Part shown: positions 26,685 to 34,032 of the stretch, one piece after another
Layout of the letters: every line of letters begins with the position of its first letter
Position numbering within the stretch: position 1 is the stretch's first letter
Source of the DNA: Metabacillus flavus
GTDB lineage: Bacteria > Bacillota > Bacilli > Bacillales > Bacillaceae
Reading direction: 5' to 3'
DNA: 64,000 nucleotides
Assembly: GCF_018283675.1 (NCBI RefSeq)
Contig: NZ_JAGVRK010000001.1
Span: 3,962,854-4,026,853, forward strand
Made by a program: the position numbers and the translations under genes
The notes under the pieces: model-generated
Seen by the model: only the letters and a program-made list of their open reading frames with translations
The model's database searches: none
What the model was told of the DNA's origin: nothing

Positions 26685-28510
26685 TCCCAATCATCCTCTT
26701 GATTCGGATCGTACGGGAGTGTAAAAAATACAGTTGTCCCCCGTCCTTCCTTACTTTCTGCCCAAATTTCACCAGAGTGTGCCTGGACCATTTCTTTTGC
26801 AATCGCAAGTCCAAGCCCCGTCCCGCCGAGTTTTCGGGTTCTCGCTTTATCCACACGGTAAAAACGCTCGAAGATTTTTTTCACACTGTCTTTTGGAATC
26901 CCCACACCCTCATCCTTTACGCTGATCAGAAGCTCTTCCTCAAGGACCTTAATTCTAAAGGTGATTTTTCCTCCCTCAGGAGAATACTTCATGGCATTGG
27001 AGATGATGTTATCAAGGACTTGGGTAATCTTATCTGTGTCAATGTCCACATAAAGCTCTTCATTCGGTATATCGCGTTTAAATGTCACTTTTTGCGATTT
27101 CGTCATTTCAAACCGGTCTATGATTTTATTAAAAAACACCGTAAAGTTGATCCAGTCCGGTTTAATCCGGTAATCACGGCTATCCATCTTCGACAAATTC
27201 AGCAAATCGTTAACTAGCCGGATCATCCGCTCTGTTTCAGTCTGGGTCACATTCAGAAACTGGGGAGCAATCTCTTTATCCTGCCAGGCTCCTTCTGCCA
27301 ATGCATCCAGATAGCTGCGCATGGTCGTAAGCGGCGTGCGGAGTTCGTGTGAGACATTGGCTACAAATTCTCTCCGCTCCTCATCGATTTTCTCCTGCTC
27401 GGTTACATCGTAAATAATGGCGATTAACCCTTCGATAAATCCGCCATGCTCTTTCACAATGACAGAAAAATTGACTCGGAGAATAAGAGGTTTATCATCA
27501 GAGCTGAAATCAAGAAGGAGAGGCTCCTGCGATTCAATCAGCTGATCAAACTGAACTTCTTCCTCTATATCCAGCAGAGATGTGATTTTCATCGAAAGGG
27601 CTGTTTCATGTGAAACATTCAGCAGCTGTGCAGCAGGTTCATTTACTAAAATGACTTCCCCTTTTCGATTGGTTGCCACGACTCCGTCCGTCATATTGGC
27701 GATCACAGAAGCAAGCTTTTTCCGTTCACCTTCTGTCTGGGAATGGGCTTCTTCCAGCTCTTCAGTAAGATGGTTAAAGCTTAAGGCAAGCTGGCCGATC
27801 TCATCATTTCCATAAATCCGGACCTTGCGCCCAAAGTTCCCTTTTGCAAGCTCGAGCGCCTGCTTTCTCATGTCAGAAAGAGGCCTTGTGATCGTCCTTG
27901 CGAGGAAAATCCCAACAAGAGCGGTAATGAGGAGCGAAAGTCCGGTACCAACGGCCAATATGCTGTTAATATTCCGCATTTGCGTGAAAATCTCTTCCAT
28001 AGAGGCTTCTATGTAAACAACCCCCATGATTTCTCCATCACTCTTCTTTATCGGAGTAGCATAGATTCGGATTCGTTTTTGGGTTTTAGGGTCAAATACA
28101 TCTTTAGGAGTTTGCAGCTCAGTTGAAAGGGCACGGCTAATCATGATGTCGGTAATTTTTTTCCCGACCAAATCAGTGTCGGAGGTAGAGGTGGCTAGCA
28201 CTCTTAAGTTACGATCAATGACGCGGACCTCTTCAATATCACCCGTCGTATAATCGCTTAATACATCTGCTAAATCTTCCTCAAGTGAATCCGTCTCTTC
28301 TTTCGTACGGTCTTTATCGAATTCAACTCCAAGACTGTAGTTCAGCAAATTGATTTGTTTATTAATGGAAATATTGAAGTTGGACTTCAGTGATTCTTCC
28401 ATTTGCTTAACAAAGTACACCCCGATAATTTGCATCGCCAAAATAATCAGCAGTACAAATATCAGGGCAAATTTAAAATGGATGGAGCGAAAAAAGCCTA
28501 TTTTATTCAT
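26681..28510 (-). CDS. walK: WalK (YycG), essential cell-wall sensor histidine kinase
   Basis: 609 residues. Membrane helices at about 12-31 and 185-205 flank an extracellular PAS-like sensor domain; HAMP (about 205-257), cytoplasmic PAS (about 265-370), HisKA with FVANVSHELRTPL (phospho-His388) and HATPase_c with the N box and GTGLGLAIAKEMVQ follow. It phosphorylates WalR in response to cell-wall hydrolase activity. Second gene of the operon, five bases after walR. A single DnaA-box 9-mer (26848-26856) and a parS-like site (27602-27617) lie inside the gene. Confidence 0.98.
   Translation of the reverse strand: MNKIGFFRSIHFKFALIFVLLIILAMQIIGVYFVKQMEESLKSNFNISINKQINLLNYSLGVEFDKDRTKEETDSLEEDLADVLSDYTTGDIEEVRVIDRNLRVLATSTSDTDLVGKKITDIMISRALSTELQTPKDVFDPKTQKRIRIYATPIKKSDGEIMGVVYIEASMEEIFTQMRNINSILAVGTGLSLLITALVGIFLARTITRPLSDMRKQALELAKGNFGRKVRIYGNDEIGQLALSFNHLTEELEEAHSQTEGERKKLASVIANMTDGVVATNRKGEVILVNEPAAQLLNVSHETALSMKITSLLDIEEEVQFDQLIESQEPLLLDFSSDDKPLILRVNFSVIVKEHGGFIEGLIAIIYDVTEQEKIDEERREFVANVSHELRTPLTTMRSYLDALAEGAWQDKEIAPQFLNVTQTETERMIRLVNDLLNLSKMDSRDYRIKPDWINFTVFFNKIIDRFEMTKSQKVTFKRDIPNEELYVDIDTDKITQVLDNIISNAMKYSPEGGKITFRIKVLEEELLISVKDEGVGIPKDSVKKIFERFYRVDKARTRKLGGTGLGLAIAKEMVQAHSGEIWAESKEGRGTTVFFTLPYDPNQEDDWE
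27602..27617. promoter_or_regulatory. parS-like site with one mismatch, inside walK
   Basis: TGTTTCATGTGAAACA differs from the palindromic parS consensus TGTTTCACGTGAAACA only at position 8. It could be a weaker ParB site; the sequence also encodes conserved-looking residues, so chance is possible. Confidence 0.5.
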
Positions 28511-28515
28511 TCAGA

Positions 28516-29229
28516 CTACTCCTGTTCAGGATTTCGCAAATAATACCCCACGCCTCTTCTGGTCACGATCCAGTTCGGGTGGCTTGGGTTGTCTTCAATC
28601 TTTTCGCGCAAACGGCGAACGGTAACATCAACAGTACGGACATCTCCAAAATAATCATAGCCCCATACGGTTTGAAGCAAATGCTCGCGCGTCATGACTT
28701 GGCCAATGTGTTTAGCCAGGTAATGGAGCAGCTCAAACTCACGGTGAGTCAGTTCAATCGTTTCGCCGCGCTTCGTTACAACATAAGCATCGGGATGAAT
28801 GACAAGTGAACCGATGCCGATTTCATTCGTGTCACCCGCCGTGTCTTCAGCCGTTCCAATGGTCTGCTGTCTGCGAAGATTGGCTTTTACCCTCGCCAAA
28901 AGCTCACGCGTGCTGAAAGGCTTCGTGACATAGTCATCTGCCCCTAGTTCAAGACCAAGAACCTTATCAATTTCCGAGTCTTTCGCTGTCAGCATAATAA
29001 TCGGCATATCGTATTTCTTCCGCACTTCACGGCACACTTCCATTCCGTCCTTGCTCGGAAGCATGATATCAAGAAGAATGAGATCTGGCTGAAATTCCTC
29101 AACCTGCTGCAGGGCATCGTTTCCATCATAGGAGCAATGGACATCGTATCCTTCTTTTTTTAAGTTAAATTCAAGTATATCAGCAATCGGTTTTTCATCG
29201 TCCACGACTAATATTCTTCGGTTATCCAT
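28516..29229 (-). CDS. walR: WalR (YycF), essential OmpR-family response regulator
   Basis: 237 residues. The receiver domain shows the acidic pair VVDDE, the phospho-Asp54 in LILLDIMLP and Lys near residue 103 (YVTKPFS); a winged-helix DNA-binding domain follows with [20 protein letters not shown]. It controls autolysin and wall-metabolism genes together with WalK. The start at ATG 29229 has AAGGGGCGAT upstream; the longer frame to 29277 is unlikely. First gene of the wal operon. Confidence 0.98.
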   Translation of the reverse strand: MDNRRILVVDDEKPIADILEFNLKKEGYDVHCSYDGNDALQQVEEFQPDLILLDIMLPSKDGMEVCREVRKKYDMPIIMLTAKDSEIDKVLGLELGADDYVTKPFSTRELLARVKANLRRQQTIGTAEDTAGDTNEIGIGSLVIHPDAYVVTKRGETIELTHREFELLHYLAKHIGQVMTREHLLQTVWGYDYFGDVRTVDVTVRRLREKIEDNPSHPNWIVTRRGVGYYLRNPEQE

Positions 29230-29362
29230 TATTGATCGCCCCTTTTGGCCAAGGTTTCGCATTTTATATAAAGTCAATTTTTTATAGTTCTAAACAGACT
29301 AATTATACCGATAGTATGTCCTTTTTTCCACCTTCTGCACTAATTCTGTCAGAAAACAAAAG

Positions 29363-29397
29363 AAGCTGACCTTATTTATGCATCTTAAGGTCAGCTT
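29363..29397 (-). terminator. Terminator of the M23 peptidase gene
   Basis: Minus strand AAGCTGACCTTA / TAAGGTCAGCTT stem with T-rich tail CTTTTGTTTTC, six bases after the stop; it separates this gene from walR. Confidence 0.85.
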
Positions 29398-29402
29398 TCC
29401 TA

Positions 29403-30824
29403 TTATTGTTTTACATAATCCAGCGGATTTTCTAAATTTCCATTTTTATAAACTTCAAAATGAAGATGCATGCCGGTGGAGCGTCCTGTTGAACCCATTA
29501 CCCCGATTTGCGATCCCTTTTGTACCGTATCGCCTTCGGAAACCTTAATGGAATCAAGGTGGGCATAAACCGTCTTCATGCCGTTCTGATGATCAATTTC
29601 AATTTTGTTTCCGTATGCCCCGCTATTTCCGGCAAAAACAACTTTTCCATTATCGGCGGCTTTAATCGTCTTATCCTGCACGCCGGAAATGTCGATCCCT
29701 TTATGGGCACGGCCCCAGCGCTGCCCCTGCTTGCTCGTAATCTGGCCTCCGACAGCAGGCCAGCTCAGCGAACCGTCGCCTTTCGACGTTTCCTTCGTCC
29801 CTACTTGAACGATCTGCTTAACCGGATCCTTGCGCTTTTCCTCTTTAGCCGTAGTTCTTGTTATCGTATCGCCATTTACCTTCGTATAGACGTACTCACG
29901 AAGGGCCTGTCCCGTTTCCCCTTTTTGGGAAATGCTCTCTTCACCCTTTGGAAGATCGCCGTTTTCCTGTTTCTCCTCTTCAAAAGGAATGTCCTCCGTC
30001 TTTGAAGATTCCTCTATCACTTTTACTTCCATAAAAGGCTTAGGAACGACAACAGTCAATGTATCCTCAGGCTTGATCGAAGTCCGGGGATCCATATTCC
30101 CGTTCAGCTTCAGCAGCTCGTCAACGGAAAGATAAAAATCCTCCGCAATCGTCTCAAGCGTATCGCCATTTTGCACGCGGTACAGAGACTCCCCCTTTGT
30201 TCCTTCCTGCAAAGCTTCAAGCCCTTGTCCGGTGTTGCGGATATCTTCAGGCTTAACCTTTTGCTCCTTAATTTCCGGGGCAGCCGAATACGTAAGATCC
30301 GTAATTCGCGATTCTCCCTCTTTTATCGGCTCAAAAGGCTTTCCGCTTCTTTTATGCTCCTCAAACGCAGCAAGCTGCTCCTCTGGCATAAACTGGTGAA
30401 GATAATCTCTCAGCGTTTTCTCAGCTTCTTCCTTAGAATTAAAGGAAACTGCCGTTTTACCGCCAATCACAATGGAATAGGCTTTAGCCGCCACACCAAG
30501 CTCATTCACAAGGTTCTGCTTGGCGCCTTCGTTATCCGCTAATGGCCGAAACATCTGCTCAGGGACAATTTCCATATCCTCCACCGTCAGATTCAGACCC
30601 TTCTGATCATACTGGTCGCCGGCACGCTTCACGATCTCCGCTTCCGCATCCTTCAGTACATCCTGGTTATCAATGGTGCCAAGCTTCTTTCCATCTATGT
30701 ATATATGATAGACCGTTGAAACCTGATCCTCCGCAGACGCCGTTTGGCTTCCAAGCATCAAGGCCGAAGTGATTATTCCGCATGCAAGCGTATACTTAAA
30801 TTTCGATTTATGTGGCTGGTTCAT
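29403..30824 (-). CDS. Secreted M23 peptidoglycan endopeptidase with LysM and G5 domains
   Basis: 473 residues. A signal peptide (ACGIITSALMLGSQTASAED, cleavage near residue 31) is followed by an N-terminal helical part (about 35-215), a LysM wall-binding domain (LYRVQNGDTLETIAEDFY, about 219-265), a G5 domain (about 267-345) and a C-terminal M23 lysostaphin-type peptidase (about 355-473) with zinc ligands in HKGIDIS and MHLHFEVY. It should cut peptide cross-links in the wall. It lies directly upstream of walR on the same strand, so membership in the WalR regulon is plausible, though I found no clear WalR box. Confidence 0.94.
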   Translation of the reverse strand: MNQPHKSKFKYTLACGIITSALMLGSQTASAEDQVSTVYHIYIDGKKLGTIDNQDVLKDAEAEIVKRAGDQYDQKGLNLTVEDMEIVPEQMFRPLADNEGAKQNLVNELGVAAKAYSIVIGGKTAVSFNSKEEAEKTLRDYLHQFMPEEQLAAFEEHKRSGKPFEPIKEGESRITDLTYSAAPEIKEQKVKPEDIRNTGQGLEALQEGTKGESLYRVQNGDTLETIAEDFYLSVDELLKLNGNMDPRTSIKPEDTLTVVVPKPFMEVKVIEESSKTEDIPFEEEKQENGDLPKGEESISQKGETGQALREYVYTKVNGDTITRTTAKEEKRKDPVKQIVQVGTKETSKGDGSLSWPAVGGQITSKQGQRWGRAHKGIDISGVQDKTIKAADNGKVVFAGNSGAYGNKIEIDHQNGMKTVYAHLDSIKVSEGDTVQKGSQIGVMGSTGRSTGMHLHFEVYKNGNLENPLDYVKQ

Positions 30825-31087
30825 AGTAAAAGTCCTCCTGAAAGCTATTCATAAAATGAAGCAGGGATAAAAAATGCGCCTCAAAAAGGCACCCGTTTAA
30901 GATAGCACAGACTTCCTAAAATTCGCCCAATTCACTTCCAATTGTTATGGGATTGTGGTCAATTTGTTATAAATGGGTGGATTTTTGTAATAATCAGGGT
31001 ATTATTTAACAGGTTTACCAGTAGGGAAAAAGCACTTGGGGTAGAAAGGAGGGAGGAAGAGATTTTTAAGCAGGGATACATAATAAA

Positions 31088-31117
31088 AAAGACACATTCC
31101 ACCGGGAACATGTCTTT
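31088..31117 (-). terminator. Terminator of the tRNA operon
   Basis: Minus strand AAAGACATGTTCC / GGAATGTGTCTTT stem followed by TTTATT, immediately after tRNA-Phe. Confidence 0.88.
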
Positions 31118-31120
31118 GGA

Positions 31121-31193
31121 TGGCTTGGGACGGAATCGAACCGCCGACACATGGATTTTCAGTCCATTGCTCTACCGACTGAGCTACCAAGCC
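31121..31193 (-). tRNA. tRNA-Phe (GAA)
   Basis: 73 nt cloverleaf with acceptor GGCTTGG / CCAAGCC, D-arm GCTC..GAGC, anticodon loop CTGAAAA and T-arm GGCGG..TTCGATTC. The 3' CCA is not encoded (TCC follows the discriminator A). A duplicated 5' half and a 77-bp element lie just upstream. Confidence 0.95.
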
Positions 31194-31237
31194 ATTATAT
31201 TATTTTCGTCAGAGCCATTTGTTGTCACTTGCACAAT

Positions 31238-31314
31238 CGCACAAATCTCAGAAAGCTTATTCAAGCAGCAGCTCCATTTGTGCGCTGAAGCATTGCTTTG
31301 CAGCTTATTCGGGC
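31238..31314 (-). repeat. 77-bp tRNA-associated element, copy A
   Basis: Lies between the duplicated tRNA-Phe 5' half and the complete tRNA-Phe. It aligns without gaps with the 77 bp at 31800-31876 (65 of 77 identical by my count). On the minus strand CGCACAAAT pairs with ATTTGTGCG over 9 bp at its 3' end; copy B has CGCTCAAAT / ATTTGAGCG, a compensatory change. It also holds two GAATAAGC direct repeats. Not a known class to me. Confidence 0.8.
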
Positions 31315-31315
31315 G

Positions 31316-31341
31316 TGCTCTACCGACTGAGCTACCAAGCC
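31316..31341 (-). repeat. Orphan 5' half of tRNA-Phe
   Basis: Twenty-six bases identical to nucleotides 1-26 of the complete tRNA-Phe (acceptor 5' strand plus D-arm), ending exactly at GTAGAGCA. The remaining tRNA is missing and the 77-bp element follows after one C. Confidence 0.9.
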
Positions 31342-31345
31342 ATAT

Positions 31346-31507
31346 AGTTTCGGCTTCCACTAAGCTTCGAATCTCTTCGTCAGCTCCCTCGATCGCTTCC
31401 TCACGTATTCTTATACGCTCCGGTGCTCACTCAGTCGCTTCCTCGACCTTCTCGCTTATTGAAACCCTCTTACTTTTAATTAAGCTATCATATGTATCAT
31501 AAAAAAA
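31346..31507 (-). other. Unassigned structured segment between tRNA-Asp and the tRNA-Phe half
   Basis: About 160 bases without tRNA or convincing ORF. On the minus strand it contains repeated GAGGAAGCGA (twice), a small hairpin GCGTAT AAGA ATACGT and long-range complementarity between GGTTTC..ATAAGC and GCTTAG..GAAAC. It is probably co-transcribed with the tRNAs. Origin unknown. Confidence 0.45.
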
Positions 31508-31511
31508 TAAA

Positions 31512-31588
31512 TGGCGGTCCGGACGGGACTCGAACCCGCGACCTCCTGCGTGACAGGCAGGCATTCTAACCAACTGAACTACCGGACC
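31512..31588 (-). tRNA. tRNA-Asp (GTC)
   Basis: 77 nt including an encoded CCA. Acceptor GGTCCGG / CCGGACC, anticodon loop CTGTCAC, T-loop GGTTCGAGTCC. Confidence 0.96.
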
Positions 31589-31607
31589 AATAAGGGATAT
31601 ATGTAAA

Positions 31608-31682
31608 TGGTGACCCGTACGGGATTCGAACCCGTGTTACCGCCGTGAAAGGGCGGTGTCTTAACCGCTTGACCAACGGGCC
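31608..31682 (-). tRNA. tRNA-Glu (TTC)
   Basis: 75 nt including encoded CCA. Acceptor GGCCCGT / ACGGGTC (one G-U pair), anticodon loop CTTTCAC; appears identical to the usual Bacillus tRNA-Glu. Confidence 0.96.
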
Positions 31683-31694
31683 AATATTTAGAGA

Positions 31695-31767
31695 TGAGCC
31701 ATGAAGGACTCGAACCTTCGACCCTCTGATTAAAAGTCAGATGCTCTACCGACTGAGCTAATGGCTC
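31695..31767 (-). tRNA. tRNA-Lys (TTT)
   Basis: 73 nt with acceptor GAGCCAT / ATGGCTC, anticodon loop CTTTTAA. The CCA is not encoded (TCT follows the discriminator A). First complete tRNA of the operon; a duplicated 5' half and a 77-bp element lie upstream. Confidence 0.95.
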
Positions 31768-31799
31768 CCTATTTTATCTACACTCAAGGGTTTGCAGGA

Positions 31800-31876
31800 C
31801 GCTCAAATCTCAGAAGGATTATTCAAGCAGCAGCTCGATTTGAGCGCTGATGTTTTGCTTCGCAGATTATTCGATC
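31800..31876 (-). repeat. 77-bp tRNA-associated element, copy B
   Basis: Homologue of copy A (31238-31314), same length and orientation, again preceded by a 26-base tRNA 5' half plus one C. The terminal stem CGCTCAAAT / ATTTGAGCG is retained through a compensatory base change relative to copy A. The two internal direct repeats read GAATAATC here and GAATAAGC in copy A, so both repeats changed together. Confidence 0.8.
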
Positions 31877-31877
31877 G

Positions 31878-31903
31878 TGCTCTACCGACTGAGCTAATGG
31901 CTC
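31878..31903 (-). repeat. Orphan 5' half of tRNA-Lys
   Basis: Twenty-six bases identical to nucleotides 1-26 of the complete tRNA-Lys, ending at GTAGAGCA as in the tRNA-Phe half. The identity continues a few bases upstream of the tRNA start (GGG). Confidence 0.9.
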
Positions 31904-31964
31904 CCTTTTTAAAACCTTGCTGCCACTTTAAACTCAGTATCAGAGCGCCTCAGCGACGTTTTTA

Positions 31965-31994
31965 ATAATAGCATAGTTTAATAGAAAGAAACAA
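31965..31994 (-). promoter_or_regulatory. Possible promoter of the tRNA operon
   Basis: Minus strand TTGTTT (31989-31994), 18-base spacer, TATTAT (31965-31970), about 60 bases before the tRNA-Lys half. The 32000-32150 stretch further upstream holds nothing I can recognise. Confidence 0.4.
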
Positions 31995-32150
31995 TGGTTT
32001 TTTTACAAAAATGACAAAATACTTTTTGAATCCCATAATTCGTTCTTGCGTGCATGGTTTATTATGCTGTTTGATGGTCTGGATGTCTACTTCTTTTTAT
32101 AAAAAATACTATTGATTATTCTTGTTAAATGATCGCCAAATCATACTAAA

Positions 32151-32173
32151 AAAGAGAAGCCAGCTAACTGGCT
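32151..32173 (-). terminator. purA terminator
   Basis: Minus strand AGCCAG / CTGGCT with TTAG loop, followed by TCTCTTTTTT; 16 bases after the purA stop. Confidence 0.8.
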
Positions 32174-32189
32174 CCCCTTCTTAAATCTA

Positions 32190-33482
32190 TTAGTTTGCGC
32201 GGTATACGCTTCTAAGTACATTCGTTTGTGAACGATCTGGTCCGACAGAGAAGATGGAAAGCGGAATTCCAGTCAGCTGGGACACACGCTCAAGATAGTG
32301 GCGTGCATTTTCCGGAAGATCCTCAAGCGTTTTCGCTCCTGTAATGTCTTCTGTCCAGCCTGGCAGCTCTTCATATACAGGCTCACAGTCCGCTAGTTCT
32401 TTAAGGCTTGCCGGGAAGTGCTCCATGACTTCGCCTTTGTAGCGGTACGCGACACAGATTTTCAGTGTTTCGATGCCTGTCAGCACGTCGATGGAGTTCA
32501 GAGACAAGTCTGTAATTCCGCTGACACGGCGGGCATGGCGGACAACGACGCTGTCAAACCAGCCGACACGGCGCGGACGGCCTGTAGTTGTACCGTACTC
32601 GCGGCCGACCTCACGGATTTGGTGGCCGATCTCATTATCCAGCTCAGTAGGGAAAGGACCGTCTCCCACGCGGGTTGTGTACGCTTTGGAAACTCCGACT
32701 ACATGGTTGATTTTCGTCGGGCCTACGCCTGAACCAATCGTTACGCCTCCCGCTACTGGGTTGGATGAGGTAACAAATGGATACGTACCTTGGTCGATAT
32801 CAAGCATGACGCCTTGTGCGCCTTCAAACAGCACACGGCGGCCTTCATCCAGTGCGTCGTTGAGGACAACGGATGTGTCGCAAACGTACTTTTTGATTTG
32901 CTGGCCGTATTCGTAGTATTCATCAAGAATATCCTCGATTTTAAAGCCTTCGACCTCGTACATTTTTTCAAATAGACGATTCTTTTCTTCTAAATTGCGT
33001 GCAAGCTTTTCTTCAAAGGATTCACGGTCAAGAAGATCGGCGATGCGGATTCCGATTCTCGCTGCTTTATCCATGTAAGCAGGACCGATTCCTTTTTTTG
33101 TCGTACCAATTTTGTTAGCGCCTTTACGGTCTTCTTCAACGGCGTCTAATTTTAAATGATAAGGAAGAATGACGTGGGCACGGTTGCTGATTCTCAGGTT
33201 GTCTGTGTTTACCGCTTTGTCATGAAGGTAAGCAAGCTCCTCAACAAGCGCTTTCGGGTCAACGACCATTCCGTTGCCGATTACACAGATTTTATCACTG
33301 TAAAAAATTCCGGATGGAATCAAGTGAAGCTTATACGTGACTCCTCCGAATTTAATGGTGTGTCCTGCGTTGTTTCCGCCTTGATAGCGGGCAATCACTT
33401 CTGCGTTTTCTGAGAGGAAATCGGTGATTTTCCCTTTTCCTTCATCTCCCCACTGGGTTCCAACTACTACTGCTGAAGACAT
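32190..33482 (-). CDS. purA: Adenylosuccinate synthetase PurA
   Basis: 430 residues, the length of B. subtilis PurA. It couples GTP hydrolysis to formation of adenylosuccinate from IMP and aspartate, the first committed step to AMP. Hallmarks are the P-loop-like [14 protein letters not shown] at residues 8-21, the His in NNAGHTI, and [20 protein letters not shown] in the middle. ATG with a GGAGGTG ribosome site. Monocistronic, in its usual neighbourhood between the wal region and dnaC, although a glucan-utilisation cassette now separates it from dnaC. A strong promoter and a PurBox-like sequence lie upstream. Confidence 0.98.
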   Translation of the reverse strand: MSSAVVVGTQWGDEGKGKITDFLSENAEVIARYQGGNNAGHTIKFGGVTYKLHLIPSGIFYSDKICVIGNGMVVDPKALVEELAYLHDKAVNTDNLRISNRAHVILPYHLKLDAVEEDRKGANKIGTTKKGIGPAYMDKAARIGIRIADLLDRESFEEKLARNLEEKNRLFEKMYEVEGFKIEDILDEYYEYGQQIKKYVCDTSVVLNDALDEGRRVLFEGAQGVMLDIDQGTYPFVTSSNPVAGGVTIGSGVGPTKINHVVGVSKAYTTRVGDGPFPTELDNEIGHQIREVGREYGTTTGRPRRVGWFDSVVVRHARRVSGITDLSLNSIDVLTGIETLKICVAYRYKGEVMEHFPASLKELADCEPVYEELPGWTEDITGAKTLEDLPENARHYLERVSQLTGIPLSIFSVGPDRSQTNVLRSVYRAN

Positions 33483-33551
33483 ATACCTGCACCTCCGAAT
33501 GCGATTTAACTTGCGATTTCAATCCGTTTATATACACTAAATCCATCCAAT

Positions 33552-33580
33552 ATTGTACCAATGAGGTGGAGGAAAGTCAA
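33552..33580 (-). promoter_or_regulatory. Predicted purA promoter
   Basis: Minus strand TTGACT (33575-33580), 17-base spacer, TACAAT (33552-33557), about 70 bases before the purA start. Confidence 0.7.
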
Positions 33581-33584
33581 TTTA

Positions 33585-33598
33585 TTTTCCGAACATTA
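33585..33598 (-). promoter_or_regulatory. PurBox-like sequence upstream of purA
   Basis: Read on the plus strand, ATTTTCCGAACATT matches the PurR half-site AWWWCCGAACWWT and lies just upstream of the purA -35 element, the position expected for PurR control. The second, inverted half-site (around CGTTCGTGAA, 33620) is weak and slightly too far away. Confidence 0.5.
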
Positions 33599-33669
33599 AA
33601 TAGGTTTGTAGTTATTTTCGTTCGTGAATGGGAGAATGGTTGCAGATGGCGGAAGGTTTACATAACACC

Positions 33670-33923
33670 GGGTCTGTCCCGCTCTGCTTCACCGCATAAG
33701 GGGACAGAGGCAGTCTCTTGTAAGCCGGTGCGACTGCAGGGTTTATGAAGGACGGTGCCAGAGCTTTAGTCTGCTAGCGAATGACGGGACTGGCACGGTG
33801 CCAGTCCCGTTTTGCTTCACCGCAGCAGGGGACAGAGACTGAACTGGCTGGGACCTTGATATATAAGGCTTGAACAGGAGCGGTGCCGGAGCTTTCGTTC
33901 TTTAGCTGAGTACGGGTCAGACC
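33670..33923 (+). repeat. Dimeric intergenic repeat, copy A
   Basis: About 255 bases made of two related units of about 125 bases. Each unit starts with a GTCCC..TGCTTCACCGCA..GGGGACAGAG hairpin and ends with GGTGCCxGAGCTTT. The units meet at the 25-base palindromic region 33785-33809 (GGGACTGGCAC, G, then its complement). Related copies are at 42401-42657 and 49231-49486, all in the same orientation. No ORF of note. Confidence 0.85.
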
Positions 33924-33963
33924 CCAAGCTATTTCATCAATCCAAAATATTCAAAAAATTCTC

Positions 33964-33993
33964 TTGCCTATTCCAACCACACACCCTTATAAT
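33964..33993 (+). promoter_or_regulatory. Predicted promoter of the LacI-family gene
   Basis: TTGCCT (33964-33969), 18-base spacer, TATAAT (33988-33993). A perfect operator palindrome lies just downstream. Confidence 0.6.
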
Positions 33994-34002
33994 ACGAATT
34001 AA

Positions 34003-34016
34003 CGAAAGCGCTTTCG
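34003..34016. promoter_or_regulatory. Operator of the LacI-family regulator (autoregulation)
   Basis: Perfect palindrome CGAAAGCGCTTTCG immediately after the promoter and 16 bases before the regulator start. The sequence is typical of LacI/CcpA-type operators; its position suggests autorepression. Confidence 0.82.
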
Positions 34017-34032
34017 ATAAGAGGAGATTAGG

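Noticed and set aside
26848..26856. Perfect DnaA 9-mer inside walK
   Set aside because: A single isolated box in coding sequence; no neighbouring boxes, so chance is sufficient.
30869..30904. Possible c-di-AMP (ydaO) riboswitch or attenuator before the M23 peptidase gene
   Set aside because: There is a small GTGCC/GGCGC hairpin with T-run just after a TATCTT -10-like element, but the conserved ydaO core sequences are absent and the leader is too short.
30942..31502. 186-codon plus-strand ORF across the tRNA operon
   Set aside because: It runs antisense through tRNA-Phe, the 77-bp element and the spacer, has no ribosome site, and exists only because structured RNA sequence lacks stops in that frame.
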